From the NCBI GenBank assembly GCA_002371985.1, contig DFHZ01000074.1:1-7352 (forward strand): 7,352 nucleotides of DNA, given 5' to 3'. Below the pieces are notes generated by a model. It ran no database searches. It was not told the DNA's origin and saw only the letters and a list, made by a program, of their open reading frames with translations. This document shows, in pieces, positions 1-6,191 of this stretch. How positions within the stretch are numbered: the stretch's first letter is position 1; each line of letters begins with the position of its first letter. The DNA comes from Ruminococcaceae bacterium UBA3710. GTDB lineage: Bacteria; Bacillota; Clostridia; Oscillospirales; Acutalibacteraceae. Position numbers and translations under genes: made by a program.

Positions 1-266
1 CGTTGTCGCCTAGTATCTGTATAAACAAATTCCGTCCAGTTTTCATATAAAGAACCGTCAACCTTAAAAAATGATGGAGAAACTCCGATAACATCACCGT
101 TTTCACTTCTTGCACCCCTTGCTACGGCTCCCATCATCCCTCCGGCACCACCGCCGTAAACAACGGTATCTCCGCCTTTGGCAATAATTCTTCCGAGTTC
201 CTCGCCTTTTTCAATATAAGATTTATCTATTGCGTTTGAAGACGCACCGTATACACAAATATTCAT
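1..266 (-). CDS. LOG-family nucleotide phosphoribohydrolase (TIGR00730-like), C-terminus cut by window edge
   Basis: Only the first 88 codons are in the window; the gene runs off the left edge. The translation begins MNICVYGASSNAIDKSYIEK and has a Rossmann-like first strand (residues 2-8), a glycine-rich nucleotide-binding stretch YGGGAGGMMGAVARG (37-51), the segment GDVIGVSPSFF (57-67) and EFVYTDTRRQ at the edge. This order is typical of LOG proteins, many once misannotated as lysine decarboxylases, which cleave nucleoside 5'-monophosphates (including cytokinin ribotides) to base and ribose 5-phosphate. The diagnostic PGGxGTxxE motif would lie outside the window, so catalytic competence cannot be checked. 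The start is supported by GGAG six bases upstream (minus strand), which lies next to and overlaps the TAG stop of the NUDIX gene; the gap is 9 bases, so the two are probably co-translated from one message. The family call is firm; the substrate in this organism is unknown. Confidence 0.88.
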   Translation of the reverse strand, partial: MNICVYGASSNAIDKSYIEKGEELGRIIAKGGDTVVYGGGAGGMMGAVARGARSENGDVIGVSPSFFKVDGSLYENWTEFVYTDTRRQ

Positions 267-275
267 AAATTACTC

Positions 276-746
276 CTAAATAATAGTTTTGTTATCTAAA
301 ATTGCACTTATAAGTTTATCACCGATATATTCAAGTCTAAGCGAAAAAAACGGTGTAAATGGAGAACTTATAAGTTTTAAAAATATTTTATCGCCTTCCC
401 AAATATTAAGGTTTAATAACTCGTTTTTATCTATCCATTCTAATTTGCCTTCGTTGCATTCTGTAATTTCTCCCGAAAAATCATTGCTTGTGAAAATATG
501 CATATATTCGGTTTCCCATTTGTCGGAAACAAATGTTACAATACCTCTGTATTTTGCACTGTGAACGGTAAGTCCAGTTTCTTCCAAAACCTCACGGGCA
601 TTGCATTGTTCGGGGCTTTCTTTGTCTTCGAATTTTCCCCCGATACCTATCCATTTGTCTTTATTGAGGTCATTCTCTTTTTTAATGCGGTGAAGCATTA
701 AATACTTACCGTCTTTTTCTAAATGGCAAAGGGTAGTATTTATCAT
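276..746 (-). CDS. NUDIX hydrolase, MutT/MutX-like (probable 8-oxo-dGTP diphosphatase)
   Basis: A 156-residue single-domain NUDIX protein. A perfect NUDIX box GX5EX7REUXEEXGU spans residues 37-59: G37, E43, R51-E52, E55-E56 and G58, with the glutamates expected to bind Mg2+ for pyrophosphate hydrolysis. The N-terminal part (TTLCHLEKDGKYLMLHR, then DKWIGIGGKFE) resembles the MutX/8-oxo-dGTP diphosphatase branch, in which a hydrolase removes oxidised dGTP from the nucleotide pool in the cytoplasm. NUDIX substrate preference cannot be read reliably from sequence, so the 8-oxo-dGTP assignment is inferred from resemblance. The ATG overlaps the TGA of the upstream LTA-synthase-like gene as ATGA (4 bases), and GAGGG lies six bases before it inside that gene's end. 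This implies translational coupling. The length is normal and no residue of the box is missing. Confidence 0.9.
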   Translation of the reverse strand: MINTTLCHLEKDGKYLMLHRIKKENDLNKDKWIGIGGKFEDKESPEQCNAREVLEETGLTVHSAKYRGIVTFVSDKWETEYMHIFTSNDFSGEITECNEGKLEWIDKNELLNLNIWEGDKIFLKLISSPFTPFFSLRLEYIGDKLISAILDNKTII

Positions 747-3007
747 TGTTGTCCCTCGTTTTCGGGATTTTCGAGTGCTTCTTTGGCTGCAATTTCTTCT
801 GCTATTTTTTGAACAGAATAATCGTTTATAAAGAATGTTTCGGTATCGTTATTTTCATAGTCGAAGATGTTGTTATACTGTATTTTTTCGTATTCTTTGA
901 GCATTTCCGTATAACTTGAGTTATCAGACCATTTATAGTAGTTGTTGTCCTTATCAATATATCCTACGGTGTCGATTACAGGAAGCGTCTTTGAAAGGTT
1001 GATAAGGTATTTATTGTAGTTTGTCAGTTTTACTCCTGCAATGTCTAAAAGATACGAAGCAAGGTAGTTTACGCTGAGTTTATCGATTTGCTTTTCTTCA
1101 ATATCATAATTTGCCCAAATGATAAACGGGGTAGTGTGGCGGTTTTGCTCCTGCTCTATTGTTATTTTTGCAAGGTCATCTACTCCGAGCAGTTCGGCAA
1201 CGAACTTAGTTTCAATAGACGGCTGGTGGTCGCCAAACATACAAATGAGCGTCGGTTCCTTAACCGTTTTGAAATAGTTTATCAGTTCTTCAAATGCCAG
1301 ATCGCTTCTCTTTACAAGCGATAAATAGTTTATTGCTTTTGTATATATGTTGTCAGTAGATGTTATTTGAATATCGGGAACGAAATTTGCAGCGGTAGTC
1401 GTATAACCGCCATGGTTCTGCATTGTTACATTAAATACATAGTAAGGCTTTGATTTATCACGGTTGTTAAAGTCGTCAATCAAAACTTTATAATTATAAG
1501 AATCGCTTATATATTGTCTTACCAACATATTAGACCTATCCGGATAATTTCTGGTGATAAGTTCTTGCAGATAATCGGGGTCCGAACTGTTTTGAATATA
1601 CTCATTCATAATTGATATGTCGATTAAATCTTCAAGACTCTTGAATGACGAGAAATTCATAAATTTATAAACATTCGGACGGTTCCAACCACTCGCATAA
1701 TACGGGTGGAACGCAAGGGAAGAATAGCCTTGTGAAATAAGGGTAGATGTAAGGGAAGCAATAGGCTTCTTTATATAAAGCATATAGGCATTGCTTCCGG
1801 GCGGTAAAAATGCCGTAGTATGTCCTGTTAAAAATTCAAACTCGGTATTTGATGTACCGGCACCTATTACAGGTACTAACAGATTTCCTTTGATTGTATT
1901 TTCCGTTAATGACCTCATATAGGGCATATAGTCTTCGTTAGTTGTAAAATCGCCTAATACTTTAAGGTCAGCCAAAGACTCGTTCATTATACAAATTATA
2001 TTCGGCGTCTTTTCTGATGATACGGTTTTTTCTTTTTCTATTTTCCTTGAAACAAAATTTCCGACATCCTTTGAATTGTAACCGTTCGGAACGGACATAT
2101 ACAAATATTTTGTGTTGCAGACAAAATTATATACAAATCCGTAGTTTCTGTAACCTCTTGACTGATTCCAGAAGTCGGGCTTTATACCGGCATTGGCAAA
2201 AACAGATGTAAAGTAGAAAATCGAAGCAATCGTTACAAAAAATACTCCGGTAAAAATTCTTGATATTACTGCTGTCAACAGTTTGAATTTCGGTGTTGAA
2301 ATCTTAATTCCGATAATCATAATGAAAATAAACATCATTGTTCCCAATATGACAATATCGGTAGGGGTATAGTCGTATGTGCTGCCGACATTTATAGCGG
2401 TAGTAATACTTAAAAAGTCCATAGGAATAAAAGGAGTTCCCCTGAAACTTGCTATATACGAATGAGCAAGTGCAAAACCGTAAATTACCGGAGTAACCGA
2501 AAGTATAGAGGCTTTAAGACTTCCCGATATGGCGAATACAAAAAAGTAGAATAGCAAAATAATGATATAGTTTCCGAAGAAGCCTAAATATGTCATATCA
2601 TAAATCCAGATGTTATTCAGGCATTCGCTCATTACCATCGTTAAAATCGGCATAAGAAGGAATAATGCTACGAACAGCACTTTTCTTATGATTTCGTTTT
2701 TAATATTGATTTTATAGGCAATTTCCAAACCGATAATAATAGGGAAAATAGTAGCGGCGGACAGCAAAAACCACTTTTTTGAAAAGTCCTGATTAACAAA
2801 TGACTTATTAAAGATTACAACAAGAGCCGTTAAAACCAACGCAAAAACTACTCCTGTTATTTTAGAAGCCTTTGATGAAGAAAAATAAAAGTTTTCTTTG
2901 AAAAAGTCAGGAATAATCTCTTTGAACAGTTTTATTAAAAAATCAAAAACGGTTTTTATCAGTTTTTTAAGTTTATCCGAAAACGCAACCTGTTTTTTTA
3001 AATTCAT
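743..3007 (-). CDS. LTA synthase family protein: membrane-anchored sulfatase/AlkP-superfamily phosphotransferase
   Basis: A 754-residue MdoB/LtaS-like protein (COG1368 type). Residues about 50-270 hold six or seven hydrophobic segments; the segment with FRGTPFIPMDFLSI (about 188-201) is a loop often seen in clostridial members. An extracytoplasmic sulfatase domain follows (about 335-660). It has the residues expected from S. aureus LtaS: metal ligand E343 (NESL), nucleophile T385 (AGTSNTEF), W441/R443 (ASGWNR), H532 (MQNHGG) and D593-H594 (FGDHQP). LtaS-type enzymes move glycerol phosphate from phosphatidylglycerol onto a growing chain; the acceptor here is unknown, and a phosphoglycerol or phosphoethanolamine transferase acting on another glycan is possible. 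An acidic tail (about 710-754) follows. Start: an in-frame ATG eight codons upstream (3031) would leave a leader of under 10 bases after the predicted promoter and has no ribosome binding site. The ATG at 3007 has AGAAGGG 11 bases upstream and is preferred. It is probably the first gene of a three-gene operon. Confidence 0.88.
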   Translation of the reverse strand: MNLKKQVAFSDKLKKLIKTVFDFLIKLFKEIIPDFFKENFYFSSSKASKITGVVFALVLTALVVIFNKSFVNQDFSKKWFLLSAATIFPIIIGLEIAYKINIKNEIIRKVLFVALFLLMPILTMVMSECLNNIWIYDMTYLGFFGNYIIILLFYFFVFAISGSLKASILSVTPVIYGFALAHSYIASFRGTPFIPMDFLSITTAINVGSTYDYTPTDIVILGTMMFIFIMIIGIKISTPKFKLLTAVISRIFTGVFFVTIASIFYFTSVFANAGIKPDFWNQSRGYRNYGFVYNFVCNTKYLYMSVPNGYNSKDVGNFVSRKIEKEKTVSSEKTPNIICIMNESLADLKVLGDFTTNEDYMPYMRSLTENTIKGNLLVPVIGAGTSNTEFEFLTGHTTAFLPPGSNAYMLYIKKPIASLTSTLISQGYSSLAFHPYYASGWNRPNVYKFMNFSSFKSLEDLIDISIMNEYIQNSSDPDYLQELITRNYPDRSNMLVRQYISDSYNYKVLIDDFNNRDKSKPYYVFNVTMQNHGGYTTTAANFVPDIQITSTDNIYTKAINYLSLVKRSDLAFEELINYFKTVKEPTLICMFGDHQPSIETKFVAELLGVDDLAKITIEQEQNRHTTPFIIWANYDIEEKQIDKLSVNYLASYLLDIAGVKLTNYNKYLINLSKTLPVIDTVGYIDKDNNYYKWSDNSSYTEMLKEYEKIQYNNIFDYENNDTETFFINDYSVQKIAEEIAAKEALENPENEGQQ

Positions 3008-3018
3008 TAAAAGATACG

Positions 3019-3025
3019 CCCTTCT
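3019..3025 (-). promoter_or_regulatory. Ribosome binding site deciding the start of the LTA-synthase-like gene
   Basis: On the minus strand AGAAGGG is followed after 11 bases by ATG at 3007. The spacing is slightly long. The alternative ATG at 3031 has only A/T-rich sequence before it and sits within about 10 bases of the predicted transcription start. The site therefore favours the shorter protein, but the choice is not certain. Confidence 0.5.
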
Positions 3026-3046
3026 AAACATAATTTGTTACACTAT

Positions 3047-3074
3047 ATTATAACATAGATTTTTAAAAAAACAA
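3047..3074 (-). promoter_or_regulatory. Predicted sigma-A promoter of the leftward operon (extended -10)
   Basis: Reading the minus strand, TATAAT occupies 3052-3047 and is preceded by TG plus one base, giving a full extended -10 (TGTTATAAT). A weak -35, TTGTTT (3074-3069), lies 16 bases upstream, so the extended -10 probably does most of the work. Transcription would begin near 3040, giving a leader of about 33 bases to the ATG at 3007. A less good alternative on the same strand is TTGGCA (3090-3085) with TTTAAA (3067-3062) at 17-base spacing. Confidence 0.65.
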
Positions 3075-3092
3075 TATATAAATATGCCAAAA

Positions 3093-3130
3093 AGTTATTG
3101 AAGAAACAGATATAGTATGATATAATAACT
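3093..3130. repeat. Seven-base inverted repeat spanning the ruvC promoter (possible operator, weak)
   Basis: AGTTATT (3093-3099) and its exact reverse complement AATAACT (3124-3130) are separated by 24 bases. The left arm runs into the -35 box and the right arm overlaps the end of the -10 box. The centres are 31 bases apart, about three helical turns, so both arms would face the same side of the DNA. In A/T-rich DNA a pair of 7-mers can arise by chance, and no known operator was recognised. Confidence 0.25.
3098..3126 (+). promoter_or_regulatory. Predicted sigma-A promoter of the ruvCAB operon (extended -10)
   Basis: TTGAAG (3098-3103, four of six consensus bases) is followed by an optimal 17-base spacer and TATAAT (3121-3126). 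TG at 3118-3119 makes a complete extended -10 (TGATATAAT). Transcription should start near 3133, leaving a leader of about 21 bases that contains the ruvC ribosome binding site. No SOS-type GAAC-N4-GTTC element overlaps it. Confidence 0.78.
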
Positions 3131-3143
3131 ATAATTATTCTTT

Positions 3144-3148
3144 GGGAG
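3144..3148 (+). promoter_or_regulatory. Ribosome binding site deciding the ruvC start
   Basis: GGGAG lies five bases before the ATG at 3154. A TTG at 3142 in the same frame would add four residues (MGVY), but it overlaps this site and would place residues before the family's conserved N-terminus. The ATG at 3154 is therefore the start. Confidence 0.85.
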
Positions 3149-3153
3149 TTTAT

Positions 3154-3660
3154 ATGAGAATTTTTGGAATTGACCCGGGTTATGCGACAATCGGTTATGG
3201 GGTTATAGAATATGACGGTATAAGGTTTTCCGTTTGCGGTTACGGTGCCGTTACAACCGATGCAAAAACTGAATTTCTGTCTCGTCTTGACTCTATTTAT
3301 CGGGACCTTATGACCCTTTTTAAAAAATATAAACCTGATTGTGTTTCAATAGAAAAACTATATTTTAATACCAATACAACAACTGCTATTGATGTAGCAC
3401 AGGCAAGGGGCGTTATACTACTTGCGGCAAAACATTCCGGCATTCCGATTTTTGAATATACTCCTCTTCAGGTAAAACAGGCTATAACGGGATATGGACG
3501 GGCGGAAAAAAGACAAGTTATGGAAATGGTAAAGAATTTCTTATCGCTCGAGAAGGTGCCTAAACCCGACGATACAGCCGATGCTTTGGCTCTTGCTGTT
3601 TGTCATGGGCATTCGGCAGGAAACATATTCGGTAAACTAAGCAAAGGAGAAATCAGATAG
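3154..3660 (+). CDS. ruvC: Crossover junction endodeoxyribonuclease RuvC
   Basis: RuvC resolves Holliday junctions by paired, metal-dependent nicks made by a dimer, normally working with RuvAB in recombinational repair. The 168-residue product begins MRIFGIDPGYATIGYGVIEY, the classic RuvC N-terminus on an RNase H fold. The four acidic catalytic residues are all present: D7 (GIDPG), E67 (SIEKLYF), D140 and D143 (DDTADALALA), matching E. coli D7, E66, D138 and D141. NTNTTTAIDVAQARG (72-86) is the conserved helix region, and the C-terminus keeps the AVCHGH pattern. Length is normal (E. coli 173). It is the first gene of the rightward operon; its TAG is one base before the ruvA ATG. Its presence in a low-GC genome argues for Clostridia rather than Bacilli. 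Identification is essentially certain. Confidence 0.98.
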   Translation: MRIFGIDPGYATIGYGVIEYDGIRFSVCGYGAVTTDAKTEFLSRLDSIYRDLMTLFKKYKPDCVSIEKLYFNTNTTTAIDVAQARGVILLAAKHSGIPIFEYTPLQVKQAITGYGRAEKRQVMEMVKNFLSLEKVPKPDDTADALALAVCHGHSAGNIFGKLSKGEIR

Positions 3661-3661
3661 A

Positions 3662-4267
3662 ATGATAGCATCGTTAAACGGAAAACTCATTTTAAAAGAA
3701 CAAAACTGTGCCGTAATCGAATGTGGCGGAGTCGGTTTTAAATGTGCGATTACTTCTTTGACATATAACGGACTTGGAAATATCGGCGATAATGCGTTTT
3801 TGTTTACGCATTTATCTGTAAGAGAAGACGCATTAGACCTTTTCGGTTTCATTTCAAAGGAAGAACTTGAAACCTTTAAACTTATAACATCGGTAAGCGG
3901 TGTAGGTCCTAAAATAGGTATTGCTATTCTTTCGGTATTTACTGCCGATAAAGTTTGCCTTTTTATTGCAAGTGGCGACGCAAAGGCTCTGACGGCAGCA
4001 TCGGGGGTAGGCATAAAACTTGCCCAAAGAATAGTTCTTGAATTAAAGGATAAAATAGGCTCTGTTTCGGCAATGGCTCAAGCAGAAGAAATAACGGCAG
4101 TCGGCAATGCGAACTCAAATTCAAACTCAAAAGAGGCTATCGAGGCTTTGGTAACACTTGGATATACACAAAGCGAAGCAAGTCTTGCAGTCGGTAGACT
4201 TGACCAGAGTTTAAAAACAGATGAATTGATAAAACAAGCACTTAAAACTCTTGCAGGGAGGTTTTAA
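3662..4267 (+). CDS. ruvA: Holliday junction branch migration protein RuvA
   Basis: RuvA tetramers bind four-way DNA junctions and load RuvB rings on opposite arms. The 201 residues show the three expected domains. The first is an OB-fold (1-63) starting MIASLNGKL and ending in HLSVREDALDLFGF. The second is a domain with two helix-hairpin-helix motifs, SVSGVGPKIG (77-86) and AASGVGIKLAQRI (112-124), which grip the DNA backbone. The third is a small C-terminal domain (157-201; EAIEALVTLGYTQSEA) that contacts RuvB. A flexible linker (about 135-157) contains the low-complexity run NSNSNS. Length is typical (about 200). AAAGGAG lies 12 bases upstream, inside the end of ruvC, so translation is probably coupled to it. 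The next gene, ruvB, begins three bases after the stop. Confidence 0.98.
   Translation: MIASLNGKLILKEQNCAVIECGGVGFKCAITSLTYNGLGNIGDNAFLFTHLSVREDALDLFGFISKEELETFKLITSVSGVGPKIGIAILSVFTADKVCLFIASGDAKALTAASGVGIKLAQRIVLELKDKIGSVSAMAQAEEITAVGNANSNSNSKEAIEALVTLGYTQSEASLAVGRLDQSLKTDELIKQALKTLAGRF
4112..4129 (+). repeat. Three-copy hexanucleotide repeat AAYTCA in the RuvA linker
   Basis: AACTCA, AATTCA and AACTCA follow one another in frame and encode Asn-Ser three times in the linker before the C-terminal RuvA domain. Copy-number change would lengthen or shorten the linker in two-residue steps without a frameshift. With only three imperfect copies, active slippage is not shown. Confidence 0.7.
4256..4261 (+). 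promoter_or_regulatory. Ribosome binding site of ruvB inside the end of ruvA
   Basis: GGGAGG sits within the last codons of ruvA, nine bases before the ATG at 4271. It supports that ATG over the in-frame ATG at 4283 and implies that ribosomes finishing ruvA help expose the ruvB start. Confidence 0.75.
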
Positions 4268-4270
4268 CGA

Positions 4271-5308
4271 ATGATAGAGGAAATGGATTTTGAAAACCGG
4301 ATTGTATCGCCTGAGTATAATTATGCAGATTCCGATACCGAAATTTCGTTAAGACCGAAATCGTTAGATGAGTATATAGGTCAAGACAAGGTTAAAGATG
4401 CGTTAAGCATATATATAAAAGCGGCGAAACTCAGAAAAGAGTCGCTTGACCATTGTCTGCTTTACGGACCTCCGGGACTTGGTAAAACAACCCTTGCAGG
4501 AATTATTGCAAAGGAAATGGGAGTAAATCTTCGTGTAACATCAGGTCCTGCTATTGAAAAACAGGGCGATTTACTCGCGATTTTGACCGGACTTAATGAA
4601 GGCGATGTTTTGTTTATTGATGAGATACACCGCCTGTCAAGAAATATTGAGGAAGTTTTGTATCCTGCAATGGAAGATTTTTCGCTTGATATTATTCTCG
4701 GAAAAGGACCTTCTGCAAGGTCTATAAGGCTCGATGTTCCGCATTTCACATTGGTTGGTGCCACTACCCGTTCGGGACAACTCACTGCTCCGCTAAGGGA
4801 CCGTTTCGGAGTGCTTTTGAGACTTGAAATGTATACACCAAATCAGTTAGCGAAAATTGTAATGCGTTCCTCAAATATACTTGGAATTGAATGCGATAAT
4901 GACGGTGCTTTGGAGATTGCATCCCGCTCAAGGGGTACACCGAGAATTGCTAACAGGTTATTAAGAAGAGTGCGGGATATTGCTCAGGTTGAGTTTGAAG
5001 GTAAAATAACCGAAAAGGTTGCAAAAACTGCTCTCGCAAGGTTTGAAATTGACGAGTTGGGGCTTGACGATTTTGACCGCAAGATGCTTGAAACTATAAT
5101 CTTAAACTACTCCGGCGGACCTGTCGGACTTGAAACATTGGCAGCGGCAGTAGGGGAAGAGGCTATAACAATTGAGGATGTTTACGAGCCTTATTTAATG
5201 CAGATAGGTTTTCTCTCAAGAACTCCGAGGGGAAGATGCGTAACTCCGGCAGCGTACGAGCATCTCGGTATAAAACCGAATAGCGGTACGCAGACATCAC
5301 TTTTGTAA
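4271..5308 (+). CDS. ruvB: Holliday junction branch migration DNA helicase RuvB
   Basis: RuvB is the hexameric AAA+ motor that pumps DNA through the RuvA-bound junction using ATP. The 345-residue product has the full set of motifs: the N-terminal [12 protein letters not shown] (27-38), Walker A GPPGLGKT (66-73), Walker B LFIDEIH (114-120), sensor 1 [18 protein letters not shown] (163-180) including the arginine-finger region, and sensor 2 [15 protein letters not shown] (222-236). The C-terminal winged-helix domain (about 265-333) carries [16 protein letters not shown] and [15 protein letters not shown]. The length matches the family (about 335-350). Its TAA is followed after 10 bases by the methyltransferase ATG, and the next ribosome binding site, AAAGGA, overlaps this stop. 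Nothing is missing or unusual. Confidence 0.98.
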   Translation: MIEEMDFENRIVSPEYNYADSDTEISLRPKSLDEYIGQDKVKDALSIYIKAAKLRKESLDHCLLYGPPGLGKTTLAGIIAKEMGVNLRVTSGPAIEKQGDLLAILTGLNEGDVLFIDEIHRLSRNIEEVLYPAMEDFSLDIILGKGPSARSIRLDVPHFTLVGATTRSGQLTAPLRDRFGVLLRLEMYTPNQLAKIVMRSSNILGIECDNDGALEIASRSRGTPRIANRLLRRVRDIAQVEFEGKITEKVAKTALARFEIDELGLDDFDRKMLETIILNYSGGPVGLETLAAAVGEEAITIEDVYEPYLMQIGFLSRTPRGRCVTPAAYEHLGIKPNSGTQTSLL

Positions 5309-5318
5309 AGGATAAAAA

Positions 5319-6191
5319 ATGAGAACTGTTTCAGATTTTTCGGACTATGAACTTATAGATGCCGATAACGGGCAACGCCTTGAAAGATGGAAAAACATTA
5401 TACTTATAAGACCCGATCCTCAGATTATATGGTCGGATAACAGAAAAAACAGGTTATGGAATGAAGCAAATGCAATTTATCACCGTTCAAATTCCGGTGG
5501 CGGATATTGGGAAATGCTAAAAAATGTTCCCGATGTCTGGAATGTTTCGTATAACGAACTTAATTTCAGACTGAAACCTATGGGATTTAAGCATACGGGT
5601 CTTTTCCCCGAACAGGCAGTAAACTGGAAACTTGCTATGGAACTTATTAAAAACGCAAATAGGGAAATAAATGTTTTAAATCTTTTTGCGTATACAGGTG
5701 GGGCTACCGTTGCTTGTCTTAAAGCAGGGGCAAATGTTACCCATGTTGACGCATCTAAAGGTATGGTGTCTTGGGCTAAAGAAAATGCCGTAGCAAGTAA
5801 TGTTGCCGATAGAAATGTGCGGTGGCTTGTAGACGACTGTATGAAATTCGTTGCAAGAGAGATAAGAAGAGGGAAAAAGTACGATGCCATAATTATGGAC
5901 CCTCCGTCTTATGGCAGAGGACCAAACGGCGAAGTATGGAAACTTGAACAGCAGTTATCCGATTTACTTAAAAATGTTTCAATGCTCATTTCAGATAACC
6001 CGTTATTCTTCTTTTTAAATTCCTATACAGGCGGTTTATCGCCGACTATATTAAACTTTATGGTAAAAAGGTATTTTGGTGTAGAGCCGGAAGATACTTT
6101 GTTTACTGAAGAAATCGGGCTTAATGTTACCGAAAAAAATATTGCTTTGCCTTGCGGAGCAACAACAGTTTGGATAAAAAATGGAAAATAA
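5319..6191 (+). CDS. Class I SAM-dependent methyltransferase, RlmI-like COG1092 type, target unknown
   Basis: A 290-residue Rossmann-fold methyltransferase. After a short N-terminal beta-rich part (ADNGQRLERW, 15-24) comes KHTGLFPEQAVNW (91-103), the counterpart of the KTGxxxDQR element of RlmI-type enzymes. SAM-binding motif I is VLNLFAYTGGAT (119-130), with acidic D144 in HVDASKG and D172-D173 in LVDDC. Motif IV is IIMDPPSYGRGPNGEVWKLE (191-210). It lacks the N-terminal PUA domain of E. coli RlmI (about 396 residues). At the position where RlmI-type m5C enzymes have SCS it reads LNSYTGG (233-239), so the catalytic cysteine appears absent. RNA is a reasonable substrate guess, but base and position are unknown. 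AAAGGA six bases before the ATG supports the start. The gene ends 11 bases inside ecfA1, placing it firmly in the ruv-ecf operon. Confidence 0.85.
   Translation: MRTVSDFSDYELIDADNGQRLERWKNIILIRPDPQIIWSDNRKNRLWNEANAIYHRSNSGGGYWEMLKNVPDVWNVSYNELNFRLKPMGFKHTGLFPEQAVNWKLAMELIKNANREINVLNLFAYTGGATVACLKAGANVTHVDASKGMVSWAKENAVASNVADRNVRWLVDDCMKFVAREIRRGKKYDAIIMDPPSYGRGPNGEVWKLEQQLSDLLKNVSMLISDNPLFFFLNSYTGGLSPTILNFMVKRYFGVEPEDTLFTEEIGLNVTEKNIALPCGATTVWIKNGK

Noticed and set aside
289..564. 91-codon plus-strand open frame opposite the NUDIX gene
   Set aside because: It lies antisense to a gene with a perfect NUDIX box and shows no recognisable motif or ribosome binding site.
498..701. 67-codon plus-strand open frame across the NUDIX box
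   Set aside because: It is an antisense shadow; its composition simply mirrors the coding strand of the NUDIX gene.
1088..1324. 78-codon plus-strand open frame inside the LTA-synthase-like gene
   Set aside because: It is antisense to the conserved catalytic sulfatase segment and has no supporting start site or motif.
2017..2211. 64-codon plus-strand open frame inside the LTA-synthase-like gene
   Set aside because: It is an antisense shadow with no independent evidence.
3058..3074. T5/A7 tract as a possible terminator between the divergent genes
   Set aside because: There is no G/C stem, and both flanking genes are transcribed away from it; it lies within the leftward promoter spacer and -35.
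3124..3139. AATAA/TTATT mini-hairpin in the ruvC leader as a regulatory RNA
   Set aside because: It is a five-base A/T-only stem, too weak to be a riboswitch or attenuator, and the leader is only about 21 bases.
3142..3153. Upstream TTG start for ruvC
   Set aside because: It overlaps the GGGAG ribosome binding site, and the family N-terminus begins at the ATG at 3154.
3637..4014. 125-codon minus-strand open frame across the ruvC/ruvA junction
   Set aside because: It is opposite the invariant helix-hairpin-helix coding region of ruvA and resembles no family.
4462..4785. 107-codon minus-strand open frame opposite ruvB
   Set aside because: It lies opposite the Walker A to sensor 1 coding region of ruvB; no start signals or motifs support it.
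5480..5890. 136-codon minus-strand open frame opposite the methyltransferase
   Set aside because: It is an antisense shadow; the plus-strand protein has clear SAM-binding motifs across the same bases.
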